A stretch of 64,000 nucleotides of DNA, from assembly GCA_003550325.1 (NCBI GenBank), contig QKWP01000366.1:54955-118954 (forward strand), written 5' to 3'. The notes under the pieces are model-generated. The model worked only from the letters and a program-made list of their open reading frames with translations. It searched no databases and was not told the origin of the DNA. How positions within the stretch are numbered: the first letter of the stretch is position 1; each line of letters begins with the position of its first letter. Shown piece by piece: positions 44,676 to 59,000 of the stretch. This stretch comes from Gigaspora rosea (taxonomy: Eukaryota > Glomeromycota > Glomeromycetes > Diversisporales > Gigasporaceae). The position numbers and the translations under genes were made by a program.

Positions 44676-45030
44676 GCTTCTATGGAATTTCCAAATCTAT
44701 AATCAACCTTATTTACGTGTTTGTTTGTTTGTTTATTTTGTTGTTTATGTGTTGTGTTTTGTTTACGTGTCACCTATGATCTGCAATTGTGGGTCTACAG
44801 GATTTTCACTTTTTTCCAAAAAAAAAAAATTTTTTCCAAAACCTGAAGTTCTTATTATTCCGAGTAACAAGTCTTTTTCATTGTTTGTGCTATTAAGTGA
44901 TGCTGCTTATTTTCTTACTCTAAAGTTTTTTATTAAGAGTTGTACCTAAGATAGCTTAGTGTGTTTTGTGTTTTTTCTTGTTTTCCTTTTGTAAAAAATT
45001 TTGTCGTAGTGATCAGCAGAAAGAGTTTTG

Positions 45031-46277
45031 TTAAACAATTTTTTTTAATAATTTATTTTATTATTTTTTTATCTATATTTAAATATGCTACAAAATAATT
45101 GTCATGGCTGATACTGAAGCTTTAACCTATTTTAATATAAAATTATAAATTTTTTTAGATGTTTTTTTTATTTTTGTCTTATAGAGTTAGAGTAGAGTTT
45201 GGGTATTGATTTTATAATTATGGAGTATATATGAATTTTAGCAGAGTTTATAGTTTCTAATCAAGATCCTGAGTTTTAGTATCAGCCAACTTCAGCATTA
45301 GCTGTGACAATAATTATTATATTGAGAATGGCTATAAGTAGTAATTACTTTTTACTGTGCAGACTGTCACAGTACACAGAAACAAAATTTTGCACACATT
45401 TTTTTTAGCAGATGTGCAGATACTGTATAGAGAAAATTATCATTTTGTAAGTATTGCAAGCATTTTTTCAGTTATTTTTTATTCACTACACAGAAAAAGT
45501 TTATGAAATTGTGTGGTATCTACACAGTAAATTTTAATTAAAAAATTAATATTGGCTATAAAAAAAAGTTTTTAAAAGATAATAGCAAAAAAGTACGGTA
45601 TTTGTATTGAAAAAGTAATAATTTTGTAAATATAGTGATATTAGGAATAAAGAGGTTTTAAAAAAAAAAGATTGTCAGAAAAGAGAAGGTTGTTAGAAAA
45701 AAGTAAGTAATTAGAAAATAAAAAGTTGTTAAAGAAAAAAGATTGTTGAAAGAAGAGAGAGTAGTTAGAAAAAAAGTTGTTAGAAAAAGAAAAAGTTATT
45801 AGAAAAAAAAAGATTGTTAAGAGAAAAGAAGGTTGTTAGAAGAAAAGAAGGTTGTTAGTAAAGTTGTTGTTGGTATCAAAAAAGTGATTGTTAGAGGATT
45901 AGTTGTTTAGAATTTAGTATAGTTTCATATTTTTAATAATATAATTTAAAAGTATATTATAGTTTGGGTAATAATATGTATTATATAATATCTTTTTACT
46001 ATATCCTCTACTTCATCTTTTCATATAAAAAAATTTTGATTGGCTATTATAAACTATATATTTAATAAGATATTAGAAGCTCTTTTTCTTCAAAAATACT
46101 ATATAATATCTTTCATCATTCTTTCAGAATTTTTTATATAGTTTCAGAATTCTAACAAAGTTTAGAGTTTTAAAAATTAGTTTTAAATAGATAAAACTAG
46201 TTTTAGCTTCAGTTGGATAGTATTATTACCTATTTACTTCTAACTACAAGTATAAGTTAATACTATAATGCAAGTTA
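45031..46277. other. AT-rich DNA with an AGAAAAGTTGTT minisatellite
   Basis: 45655-45890 is an irregular purine-rich tandem repeat of GTTGTTAGAAAA units (10-25 bp spacing). The flanks are low complexity. No gene. Confidence 0.6.
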
Positions 46278-46441
46278 GGGCACGCCATTTATTACGTGAT
46301 TTTTACCATGGATACATGGTTAAAAGTAGTGATCACATTTATATATTATATTAATTAATCAAAATTAGATAAAGTGATCATACCATACATGGTTAGGAGT
46401 AGCTACTAAGTAAAAATATTACGTGATAAATGGCACACCCC
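46278..46441. mobile_element. Tourist/PIF-like MITE, copy 2
   Basis: TTA on both sides (46275-46277 and 46442-46444). Inverted ends GGGCACGCCATTTATTACG and GGGGTGTGCCATTTATCACG. Sister of 30353-30518 along its whole length with scattered substitutions. Confidence 0.8.
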
Positions 46442-46444
46442 TTA

Positions 46445-47844
46445 CTAAAGTCTAAGTAATATAAGGGTTTCTTAATTTTAAACCACTGTATTAGGTATAT
46501 TTGAATTTGATTAAATTAAATAAGCTTTGATTTGAATTTATTTGAATTAAAAATTTTGTATTTGAATTGGATTTGATTTAAAATTTTCTTAAAAATTATA
46601 CTTATAAATTTTTTAAATTAAATTAAATATTTTAAATATTTAATCAAATTAAATATTTATTAATTTGAATTTGAATTACAGTAGTTTGAAAATTTTGTAT
46701 TTGAATTTGATTTGTAATCAAATATTTGATTAAATCAAATCAAATTAAATTGTAAAACCCTAGTAATATATAAATAGAACAAAAACTACTTTGCAAATTT
46801 TCTGTTAAAAATAAGCTAGCCCATATTTTTGAATATAAAATAGAGTTTTAAAAATATGAAAAAATAGATCTAAAAAGTCAGAACTAATTGTATATACTAT
46901 ATATTGCTAATTTAGTTGTTATCTCCAAGTGGCAAATCAAGAGTTTAAATTTTATTAGTGACAAAAAAATTTGAATTGTTGGCTATATTATAGTAACTGC
47001 TCTGTTTAGTTGAATTAGTGAATCAGTAATCTGGATCATACTAGGATGTGCAAGCTATAAAAGATTTTAAAGCATACATGAAAGTAATAGTATGTAAAAA
47101 AATACAAACTGGTACTGGGTAGTACAAATTTAAATAAGTTTAATAGAAAATATAAATTCTAAAAATATAACAAAATGAAAACTTGCTTGGCAAAACTCAA
47201 GTAAAAAAGTAGTACAATTTTTTATAGTACCTAAAGATTAGTAAAATTATAGGTTATAGCTAATAAAAATAGCATGCAATATTTTGTATAACAATCATTG
47301 AAATTATAATAAAAATATTAACACTGCTATACCAACAAACTTTCAGTAGTATAAACTAGTTACTGATTCAAAACAAGTCATTACTATACCCTATTTATAT
47401 TGTCTGGTAAGTTTATATAAAAATTGTGTACATTTTCGTGTTCACAAAAATTAAATACTACTTTTTTTTAAAAATAATTGAATTTTTAAATATTAAAATC
47501 TGATTTTATTAAACAAATATTATTTATTTAGATAAATCTTTAAGTTTGAAAAACCCCAGATGACAAAACTTACTGTTTATTCTCTTATAGTACAGTAGTA
47601 ATAAAATAAGTTTGTTATATTTATTAATTTAATACAATGTTATAATTTTATTATATATCAAAATATTTTTGTGCAATAGAACATTGTTGTATAACAAATA
47701 TTTTTGAATTATTATTGTGTAATGAACATTTCTGAAATGTATTGTATAATAAAAATCTTGTTGTATAACCACTGCCAATTTTCAAAGTTATTCTTCGAAG
47801 AAACCACCATTTATATCTAAATAAAACCATCAATATATATTAGA
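46445..47844. other. AT-rich intergenic DNA
   Basis: 46490-46760 is a TTTGAATTTGATT-type repeat resembling 36470-36640. No gene recognised. Confidence 0.5.
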
Positions 47845-48190
47845 GAAGCCCACTCTTAGCTGTCAAAGAAGCCCATTATTAGCTATCAAAGAAGCCCACT
47901 ATTAGCCATCGAAGAAGCCTACCATTAATCGTCAAAATCACACTTTTAGTCTTTAAAAAAATCTATCATTTTACATCAAAGAAACCACTGTTATATACTA
48001 TTATACATGAAAAAACATATTTAAAAAACTCACTGTTTTATGTCAAAGAAACCTATCACTTTGGTTGAAGAAACCCACTGCTATTTGTTAAAGAAACCTA
48101 CTTTAATCATTGAAACCATGTAATTTATTGAAGAAACTCACCTTCAAATATCAAAGAAACCTACTGTTATTCCTTGGCTTAAATCATTAA
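47845..48190. repeat. Minisatellite, TCAAAGAAGCCCACTATTAG units
   Basis: About ten degenerate copies of a 23-28 bp unit (GAAGCCCACTATTAGCCATC, then GAAACCYACTGTTAT variants). Decay increases to the right. Confidence 0.7.
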
Positions 48191-51100
48191 AGAAATTATG
48201 TCAAAGAAACTTATCAAAAAAATTATCCAACCTATAAATAAAGAATAGTAACATTAGTAATGTATTATAAAAAAAACGATATTTAAAAGAACAACAAACA
48301 AATAATGTTGTAGTACAGTTCCAGATAAGTTGAGATTAACAAAATTTACTAATAATATATGATTCTGAACCTATGATTCAGTTTTAAATAATAAAAAAAA
48401 CATTTATAAAGTTTTCACATAATTAATTACCTACCCTTATATGTCATGAGTTTCAGAAAAAATAATATCTAAGTAGCTGGGCTATTTTAAAAAAACTTAT
48501 AACCAAAAAAACTTTTACTGAACAAATATACGATATATAAAATTTATATGATTTACATATAAAATGACAATTTTTGTGCTACTATTATACTTGTGTAATA
48601 TTAAATTGTTCCTCCTGTAATTTTACTAACCTCTAGATAGTACTACAAGAAGGAAATAGATAATATATGGTAGGTTATCCAAACAATAAACCATTTTAAA
48701 ACCTAGAATATATTAACCAGACTATCAAAATAAGAACTAGATAAAAAAGATAAGTTCTAGTTATACTTATATCAAAAAATAATATGCTCTCAGACCTTTT
48801 AGAATTGGAAATTCAGGAAGACTAGTAAACTAAAGATAGAGTACAGATTGTAAGTACTGGGATTGGACAAATCCTACAAGAGCACAGTGATCATGGGTTA
48901 AAGGCAATGATCTTGACCCCTAGCATCATAGTAAAAATTATCCATACTACTATATCCACAAATAGGAAGATAGTAGCTTGAGATACAGACTAGATTGTAG
49001 TAGCATTATAAAAAATAGCATACGATATGAACCTAGTAGTAGCAGCACTATATATACTATTTGGTTAGGAATAGGTAGTATGCAAATCCAGATTAAATAT
49101 ATGAGTTATAGATACTCTGGTAGGTTTAAATCATAGATAAATTAGTCCAAGTTTTATTACTTGTAGAAGTATATAGATTTTGATGTAATAGTTATGAATA
49201 TTGTAATAATAATTATACTAATAAAGACCAGAGGCATGACCTCACCTTAAATAAAAAAAAAACAAATAGAAATTCTCTATTTTTTTTAAAAAAAATAGTC
49301 AATTATTAGAAGAGTTAAGTAATTACTAATATTAATTTATATATTGATTTATGATCCAATTCAACCAACTAATATGTATAAGGATTATTATTTTTAAAAC
49401 CCATTAGTAGCTACTTAACTAATATCAAAAAGTATTTTTTATTAGTATTTTATTTCATATACACTTATTATATACTAATTATTACCATTGTTCTAATAGC
49501 AATAAATAAATTAACTACTAAATTTTAATAAAAACAGTATACTTATTAGTATTTATTTAAACGCCTATTTATTAATAAAGCAAGGTCAATAAATTTATGA
49601 AATTGTTCCCAAATGCATGCCTATGATTAGTTCCGGGAGAATCCATTTAGATTAATTTTGATATAATTTACCTTTTAATACAGTAAAATACAATAGAAAT
49701 ATGCAAGAATAATAAGTATAATAAATATAATGCAAAATTTTTTTTACAGTACAGTATATAGCATTAAATTAAATTTTACGATTTTCTTTTCTTTTTCTAA
49801 TTTGTAAAAAAAAAATTAAAAGTTTATACGTACAGTAGCAGTAATGTGACTTTATAAACAAATAATTAACATTACAGCATTAAATAGAGATAATTATTGT
49901 ATAGTTAAATTCCCTCATGATTATGTCACACAAGTGAGCCATTTCTATTAAAATAAATAAATTTTAAATATATAATATGTTTCGGACCTAGTTGTGGCAA
50001 AATTGAGTCAAGTCATAAATATCTTGTAATATGATGATCAGAACATGCGAATTATATACGTTTGAATCTATCAATAACACCAATTCTGGGTTCTCTCTAA
50101 CAATGTTACTCAAAAGATAGTAATAATTAGCATTTTATTGTTTTATGGTTATCATTACATCTTAAAATTTAATAAGTCATGCAAAATTATAGTTTTGGTC
50201 GTTTGGATAACATTCCAATAATGTACCAGTTTTTTTTTTTCTTCCTTAATTAAGTAAATGCTATAATATATTAACTATTCTGTCACGCGTAAAAATATTG
50301 TCTTGACTGAATTTCTCATAATCTTATAATAATTATCCAAATCGTTTAGCGAGGTATATTGTAATTATTAACAAAAGAATAGCAAAAGGACCTTTTGTAT
50401 CCGAAGTGAGTAAGAAGCTTTTCATTCAAATATTCGGAGCAGAAAAACCAATGAAATTCATGAATTGACATTTCACGTGATAAATATGTTATCTAAATTC
50501 CTAGTTCTATCATTGTCACCCGATAAATACATAATTTACGTCACAAGAATATTGATACTACAAAATCAAGTGTGTAAATGCCAGTTCTTTATAATAACGA
50601 AACAATCATTACATAATATAGATCTTTTTAAATATATAGATGCGTACATATGTACAGTACATATGTACATACGTACGTATGTACGTAATTTGTTTTTATC
50701 ATTTAAATATATGTGCATAATGATTTTGATAGTATGTATGTATCGGTATGATTTTAATAGCATTTTCGATTAATTCAATTAAATTCAATTATAATTCAAT
50801 TATAATTCAATTATAATTCAATAAATAATTCAATTATAATTCAATTGTAATTCAATTACTATATAATCAATTATAATTCAAATTATAATTCAAATTATAA
50901 TAATTCAAATTATATAGATCCCCTGCCAAACTAAATGAAATATATATATATAATATACTGTATATTAAATAAATATTGTTTATTTATAATAATATCTTGG
51001 CGTGAATTTGTTATTCAAATATCTTTACTAAAGAAATTTCATAGGTGTTACCAAGACCTTGTCAAATTTTTTTAAAAAAAGGTATATCTTGTACAAGATC

Positions 51101-52923
51101 TTTTCATGTTTTTAATGTACTAAATTACTAAATTACACAAAATTATTAAAATTTCAACAATAACGTTCTATTTTACTATGTTTGTATATCAGATATAGAG
51201 TATTAAAAAAAAAAAAAAACAGCATAAGGATCAAATAAAAGTTCGTTTTTTCCAAGAGCATATTATTCTCATTTTTAGTTAACAAGGAATCAAAAACTTT
51301 CTAATTGGATGGAATATCACGAACAAATAAAGAATTTGGCGTACTTATTTTACCTTTCAACTATATAAAAAATCCAAATCTTTTCTTATTTTAGATACAA
51401 AATGTCACATATTCTAATGTACACTAACCTATTCCTTATTATTTAGTTTGTTACAATTATTTTTTACAATATGGAATACCGAGTATTCTAAAAAAAAAGA
51501 GCAATGTAATGTACGTACAGTAACAGTAACAGTAACAGTACTGTAGGTACATATAGAATTAAAGGGGAGATAATTTTGCGGGTACTCCCACATTAAAAGA
51601 TAATAATACTGTAATAATGACTTTTTTTTTTTTTTTTTTGATATATAATTTTAATGTTAGAATGTTGCACTGATTTTTAATAGCAAAACAAGACTATCCA
51701 TGAACAAAGAATATATATACATGATTACGTTTTTATATTAGTTAAGTAGCACTAAAAAACCCATTACCGATTGTATAATAGTGTTTAGGATATAAAATCG
51801 GTATGTATACATGTTCAAATTAAGAAATTATGATCTTCAAGGTACTCAAAATTACCTAAATGTCATAATTTCGCGTCGATTAATGTAATGGTCTAACCAC
51901 GGATCATCTTTATTCAATTATAATTTGCATGATATGATGGAATAGAACAGTGACAATTTAATGAATAAGCCCGATACCATATGCACGTACGTACTTATTA
52001 TGTAGCAGGTAGATAAAAAAAAATAAAAAAAAAGCTCGATTTTATCCGATTTTGCTCTAACGTTTAATTTCCTTTATTCAAATCTTTTACTTTTTTTTTT
52101 TTTTAGACAAAAAAATTACGCGATACGAAAAAAAAAGAAAAAAAAAGAAAAAAAAAAAAGAAAAAAATATCTAATTTTATAATAATCAAATTAATTTTTA
52201 AATAAGAAAATTAATAATTTATCACGTATATATCAGATCAAGCCAGAGAAAAACCTAATTCAGCATAAAAACCATATTTCATAATTAAACAAACATAAAA
52301 AATCTCTATAAATTTAAAAACATAAATAAAAAACGAAAAAATAAAAAAAATAATTGCGGGGAGGGGGTGGAAATAAAATGCATATGAAAACGATGTTGTA
52401 TTATTATTCTATATTTTGAAATAATTTGAAATAATTTGAAATAATTTGAAATAATTTGAAATAATTTGAAATATTTTTGAAAAATAAATGCGTAACCTAT
52501 GTAACCTACAATAATTAAAGGTTTTTTTTTATCTATGAAAAAAAAAAATGGAAAAAATTATATACAGAGATATTTTTTTTTAAAGAAAGTTTTATATTAA
52601 GGGGAACAACTTATAAACACGAAAATGTAATGTTACCCTTGTTTTGAAAAATTGTTATTGTTTGAATAATTATTCAAAAAATTGAATAAAAATAAAAAAA
52701 CCTAATCGAGTAATTTTTAAGTAATATGTGACGAGACACATACGCGTTTGTTCCCACCCATATACTAAAAAAAAGAAAAAAAAAAGCGAAGAAAAGTCGA
52801 ATTTCCAAATGTCCTTCGTGAGATTGTCTTCGTGAGATTGTTTCTTTCTTTTTTTTTTTTGGTTATAATTTTTTTTGTGATGTTTTGATTCCCAATTTCT
52901 TTTTTTTTTTTTTAATATTTTTT
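48191..52923. other. AT-rich intergenic DNA with tandem repeats
   Basis: 48890-49262 has more complex sequence ending AATAAAGACC...CTTAAATAAAAAAAAAA and may be the 3' end of an unidentified poly(A) retroposon. 50640-50690 holds GTACATACGTACGTAT palindromic repeats. 50775-50917 is a minisatellite of AATTCAATTAT. 51524-51543 is (CAGTAA)n. 52418-52475 has six TTTGAAATAA units. I see no gene. Confidence 0.55.
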
Positions 52924-53973
52924 TTAATAGCAACCTCTAAGAATTGGAGTATGATTCAACATTTTAACACCTTCAACTTCACCGTCATATCTAGTTCTCT
53001 TAACCGGTCTTCCCAATCTATGAACTCTGAGATGTCTACGCATATTACTTTGTACAGAGAATTTTCTACCACAACCTGGTTCAGAGCATACAAATGGTTT
53101 TTCACCAGTATGTGAATAAGTATGAATTCTTAGTGAACTTGGGCGCGAAAATCTTTTTGAACAATAAGGACATTGATAACGATTTCCACATGAAGAATTA
53201 TTTTGAGAAGCTTGATTATTAAGATTCTTTTGAGGAAAATGTTTTGAAGAAGCGATATTAGTGAAAACCGATGTATTCAATCTTGGAAGAGTACTTCCAT
53301 TAGTTTGCTTTCGATCAAATGGTGAAATAGGAAGGGGATTATTACAGTTAGTAGAATAAGGATAACGTTGTTGAATTGATTGAGAGTATTGATGATTATG
53401 ATAAGAATTCATTTGCATAGAAGTTAATGAAGAATAATCATCAGAAGAAGGTCTTGCACAGCAACTACATTGTTCTCCAGACACCTGCTGAAGAGAATAT
53501 CTTAACTCTTGTTTTGGAGTATGTTGAGATTCATAAGATTCAATAGGAGATTGTTGATAATTTTGAGTTATTTGTGGTGATTCAGGAGGAGAAAGTAATG
53601 ATTTAATATTAATATTATGAGAAGGGAGTGACATATTTTTATTATGAGCATTGATCGCAGCTAAATGATGAGCATCGGTTGATTGTGGAGATAAGGAAGG
53701 AAAGCTTGAATGATAAGAAGAGATTGGTGTAAGAGGAGATGAAGAATGAGAGAGTGGAAAATTAAATGAAGAACCTAATAATAATAAATAATAAATAATA
53801 AATAAGTATAAATAATTAGTTAATTAGTTAATTAGTTAATGATGTTAATTGTTAATTGACGATTAAGTATTTGAATTTTACATAATTTATATATTTAATT
53901 CCTTACCATGAACATCATTGATTGGAGTATCAAGAAGAAGATGTTTGATCGAAGGAAGGGTAGGAGTTTGCAT
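52924..53973 (-). CDS. C2H2 zinc-finger transcription factor (two exons)
   Basis: Exon 1 is 53973-53907 and exon 2 is 53774-52924; spliced length is 918 nt, 305 residues plus stop. A sequence-specific DNA-binding protein of the nucleus, by family. Two adjacent fingers: C224-C227-H240-H244 (QCPYCSKRFSRPSSLRIH) and C252-C257-H270-H274 (FVCSEPGCGRKFSVQSNMRR), joined by the canonical TGEKP linker. Two fingers with CSKRFSRPSSL are typical of conserved fungal regulators. A basic RLGRPVKRTR stretch after the fingers could be a nuclear-localisation signal. The first 220 residues are low complexity, Ser/Pro/Gln/Asn-rich, with many SP/TP sites. A short motif, IKHLL..TP at residues 9-17, recurs as IKSLLSPPESP at 79-89. 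The upstream ATG was chosen because splicing to the 53973 start keeps the frame open and gives exact GT-AG borders. Confidence 0.9.
53775..53906 (-). other. Intron of the C2H2 gene (132 nt)
   Basis: Donor GTAAG directly after codon 22 plus one base; acceptor TTATTATTAG. A TTAACTAATTAACTAATT repeat in the middle supplies possible branch points. The split Gly codon (G|GT) rejoins in frame. Confidence 0.85.
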
Positions 53974-54984
53974 GTCGATATACGTTAAGAAATGTTTAAA
54001 GTTTGTTTAAAAAAAAAAAAAAAATAAATGTTTATTTTCTTTTTTATTTTTTTTTTAGTTTTTTTTTTTTAATGAAATTAAAAAATAAATTTAAAAAAAA
54101 AAAACGAAAGCAAAGAAAAAAAAATTATTTCTTTAAAATAAAAGATACGAATTTATATAATAAACGAAAATTTAAAATATTATGCGGTGAAGCAACTAAA
54201 AAAGTTGTTGAGTGTTCGTACACCGTGTTGGTAAAGTGTGTCAAAGTTTGTTATTTATATAGGTTTTTTAATCTGCAGGTACCAATGTTATTACAGTATT
54301 TTAGTGAATGGAAAATTTGTATTATATAATCAAGTTTTATAATAATAATGCTTTTTACTCAAGTTAATCTTCATATGTTTCTCTTTACAGTTACGCTTAA
54401 TATTTATCGTTATTAGATCATCATAAAATTTTATTTGCTCACATTTTTTTCATTCAGATCTCAATCTTATACACGAGGATTAATACGTGTCAAAATGTGT
54501 AATTTTCAATAACTAACATCTAATCGACAAAGTTGTAAGAAAAAATAATTTCTTTGTTTATGCGCTAAATGTTTTCAAGTTTCACCACATAAACTACCAC
54601 TCTTTTGCCTGTTAATGCTTTTTTTAAATTAACACAAAAAGGAAAATCAATTTCCTTTTCATAATAATAACAGAATTAGCCCGCTGTGATTATAATTTGT
54701 CGAGTAATTTCTTATTATAGCAAGACTAATTTTATTGTATATATAAACGATGTACATGATCTTCTCTTTTTTCATTGTAAATCATTATAAATGTTAATAA
54801 ATGTTAACTAAATGTTAAAAATGTGACAATCATAAGATTCATTTTCGAATTATCAATGTTATTATATTTAAATTATTTAAATTATTTAAATTTATTTATT
54901 CTTTTGAAACACTGAAAAATTTTTAAATCTTAAATTACTTTTTTAAAAAATAAAGACTTTTTATGATTAACAAATGATTTGTAT
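53974..54984. other. Upstream region of the C2H2 gene
   Basis: Long A and T tracts (54008-54125) precede the start codon on the gene's strand. No second gene recognised; the + strand frame 54003-54329 is a homopolymer artefact. Confidence 0.5.
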
Positions 54985-55130
54985 TTATTGAATTTGAGTA
55001 TCTATTGAGTATCTATTGAGTGAGTATCTATTGAGTGAGTATCTATTGAGTGAATATCTTATTGAGTGAGTATCTATTGAGTGAGTATCTATCGAGTATC
55101 TATTGGAGTATCTATTGGAGTATCTTTATT
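54985..55130. repeat. Minisatellite, GAGTGAGTATCTATT units
   Basis: About nine imperfect copies of a 15-bp unit, with shorter variants (GAGTATCTATT) at the ends. Confidence 0.85.
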
Positions 55131-55971
55131 ATTATAGAATTCACCAAAATTTCAATGATTTTCGTAAAAAAAAAAAAATATATATTAACATTTAATAACA
55201 TAACAGATAATTAACAGCAGTCTAACAGCTAAGCAAATCACTAAAATGCCCAACTTCCTAAACAAACCTAAATGCGTTCCAGTGAATATCCTAACACGCT
55301 ACTTTCCTAAACAAAGTATAGATATGTTTAATAATGTATGCTATAATAGCCGTGAATCTTTTCTTTATTCTATAGCTTTATTTGTTGCTTTTGTAAAACC
55401 ATAAACATAATCAGAATACGCCTTAAAAAGAAAATAAGAGGAGAAAAAGAAAATGCGATGTAAATCTTTTATATTTGATGATTTCCGTTCGATCCTTAAT
55501 TACAGGCGCATGCTTGTTTAATCAATATTTGGATTATCTAATGAAGTGGTATTTATGACGTAAACACATAGGTTTATAGTTTTTTGCAAATAATTTATCC
55601 GAACCCGGACAAAAAAAATCGTATCCGCATGGAGTTTTTTTGTGTCATTCCTTGATAAGATACCATACAAATACACTCTCAACATAAAACGTATCAATAA
55701 ACGATACGTGCATATCATGTATTAACTAGTAAACAAAGATCGCCTTAGGAATTGAAAATTTTGTTATTCAGTTTATAATATTTTTATATGCATCTTCTTG
55801 TCTTTCAATCATTTTTTATCCTTGGTATCTGTTGGTATCTGTTGGTATCTGTATGAAATAAACAAATATAAATTTCATGCAATATAGTGTAATTAAGATA
55901 TTGTAATTATGATAGTACAGTTACTGTGATAATTTATTATCTGTTATAATATAAATTTTATATACTATATA

Positions 55972-56002
<31 letters not shown>

Positions 56003-59000
56003 GATATATATATATATATATATATCAGATATATATATATATGTTATATACTTAAATACAATACAATAATATATTCGTTATAAAATATTATATTATAATA
56101 AATTTAATAATAAATTTTAATACTAATTTAAATACAATATTTTGGTTATCTTGGTTATCTTAAAGATCATTTTTTGTCGATGATTAACAAGATCCACGGT
56201 AGATATGAATTTTCCGCAATATTTGGTTAACTTTACTATTTGAGATTACCAGGATTTTAAACATGAAATGCATTCAAATTACTTTAATAGTTTTCTTTTA
56301 AAAGAAAAAAGTAGAGTAATATGAATATGATTTAAAAGTTTAAAAAATAAGATAAGAAGAAACTTTCGAGCAATCTTAAGTATTAAGTACATTTGATTGG
56401 TTACATGCATTAAATTTAATTTAGTTTTTTTTTTAAAATCATACAAAATTATTCTTTTAATTTTTTTTTTCGTCCTCCAATTCATCCTAATTTTCATTAA
56501 AAAAAAAATTATTTATGACCAACAAATAATTTTTTTTTATCGTAATCGTGTATGTTAATCTTCGGATTTCACGGTGATTTAATGTAACGCAACATTTTTC
56601 AAATAAATTAAAATGTTATCTTTTATATTATACTGTTATCCATATCCATATTGTTTCATATATATGGATTTTGAAACAATATGAAACAATAAGAGCAATG
56701 AGAGTAATCTTAAATAAAAATGATTGATCTTAATAATCTATAATAATCTATAATAATAATCTATAATAATAATCTATAATAATTTATAATAATAATCTAT
56801 AATAATAATCTATAATAATAATCTATAATAATTTAATAATAATAATTTAATAATAATAATAATTTAAATCATAATGATTTAATAATTTTATAATACCCTT
56901 ACCGGTAACTGGTACCGGTAATAACTTTATAATGATTTATAGTCATTATTACAAAATAATAAATAATAAAAATTCTTTATTGTGACGGTTTTTTTCGGAT
57001 TTACATACGGTTCATTATCGTTATAGTTTTAATTTTTCCAAGATGTAAATTAACATTGTACAACTTTAATGCATGTACATTATTAAAAAAAAAAATCGGC
57101 ATCAGACTTTCTAAAGTGGAGACTAATGTACTATTCTAGGATCACAATATACCACTTTATGCCCGTGTTTAAGTGATTTCTTAGTCTCACATGATAGTAA
57201 TGCATTTAATTAACATGTGAAATAGTCGATCTTTTTTTTTTTNCTTTTCCAAAGATCATCGTTGCATGTGTATACACGTTTTTTCTTGAGATATTGTTAA
57301 TTTAAAATTTTCGATATTCATCTTCAGTGAATCTGTCTCATCATAAAAAATCACTCAAGAATTCATTCAAAGAATTTAATTATTATTTTAATTTTAATTT
57401 TTATTTAATAACCTTGATCAATCAATCGTCTTTTATCCCATGAGATTTTCTATTAATACAAACAAAAAAAAACGTGGTTTTGAATGATCGTTTTAATGAA
57501 ATTTAATTTTAATTTTGCTTCGTTCATGTGAAGATGAATGTCCGGATATAAAAATATATATAATTGTGAATAACATATGATCAACTAAAAAAACTACCTA
57601 AGTGCTAAGTGAAATTAAAGAAAAAAAACTAATTTTATATCTATATTATCTTTACACAAGGCTGAAATGTGGATCTCTTAAAAAATCTTCACATTTATCG
57701 TATTTAATTTATTTGTTTATAACGAATTATAGTTAGTAATAAAAGTTTAATGATAAGTAATGCATGTCCGCTCAACTTTATGCGTGCATTTGTGCGTATA
57801 CACATACCACATTACTGAATTTGTTCAAAAGTATTCAATTTGGTTACTGTAATAATGATAGGTTAAAAATAGTGATAATACACGGTAAATTTCATTGTAA
57901 TTTCAAATTAGCCGATGTTATATTCTTTGTAGCTGGTTACTAATTTTGCTCTAATTAAATTTTTTTTATTTCATTTAATTATATTACTTTAAAAAAATTT
58001 CATAGTGTTTCTCTAATATTCGCGCAAAAGTTTTTTTTTTTTTTTCTTTCTTTCTTTTTGCAACAATATGAAGCATAACAATATTCAATTCGAATATGCA
58101 TATCATCTAAATGAGCATTGCATAACTCTGCATTTGAATGAGTTGAAATGTATTGAGAATAATACTAAGTGAATTAATGATTGTTAGCTGTAGCGATAAT
58201 GTAAAGTAATTAATTATATATCAAAAGTAAAATTTTCGTTTTCTTTCTTTTTTTTTTTTTTTTTTTTAGTTTAGTCTTGTCTTTTACATCTAGTCCCCCC
58301 TTCGATTTAACGTACGTTAATCTAATGATATCCTGTATGCGCCAAATATTCTTGAATGATCATGAATATTTCTCATATCACACACATTATTGCTTCAATC
58401 AATAATTTATCAAAATTCAATTCACAAAATTTTGTACTAAACGGTAAAATTTTTAAGTCCTTTAATTTCATCATCAAATCTTTTCAACAGATTGAAAGAG
58501 GCAAGACAATAATGCTAATGTTAGCGTTTCACGTGTCATCAATCATGTAAGATTATGTCACACGAGCGAAACATAATAAAAAGCTAATACTGTAATAGAT
58601 GCTGTACAATAACTGTATCCCACTTTAAATAATCGTTAAATAATCGGTATCAAATAATGAGTTTTAATCATTACTAAACTTTCTACTACTGTACATTACT
58701 AATGTTTATGAATTTCATACAATGATACATCTGGATAAATTTAACGATAGGTTGAAATGTATATAGTATATAATAAATATAATTATCTGCCATCCGACTA
58801 TGTTTAGGTTAATTAATGTATCATGATAAAACTGTTTATGCACACTACGTCACATATGAAAAATTTCATATCACAGATCATATTCATCGAATATATTGAG
58901 CTTAATATGTGATAAAGTATATATTATAATTTATATTCCAATTATTCTATGTGACACAATGAGTGCTTCAGTCAGCAGTTTACAGTAAATATTTAATTGT

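Larger units (their letters stand above)
37314..45030 (-). mobile_element. LINE (non-LTR retrotransposon) with RNase H, degenerate
   Basis: About 7.7 kb in reverse orientation. Order from the 5' end (right): a leader (44676-45030), ORF1 with RRM-like sequence, then ORF2 with APE-type endonuclease, reverse transcriptase, RNase H and a CCHC-like tail, ending in an AATAAATAAAGGCAGGATCG stretch and a T13 run (poly(A) on the - strand, 37314-37326). A possible 8-bp duplication TTAAACAA lies at 37305-37312 and 45031-45038. Domain order with RNase H after the RT matches I/Tad1-like LINE groups. Frameshifts and stops break both ORFs; some may be assembly errors (single N at 40798, homopolymer shift at 42516-42524). 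Confidence 0.88.

Noticed and set aside
55977-56042. Regulatory meaning of the AT palindrome
   Set aside because: A plain (AT)n microsatellite is sufficient explanation.
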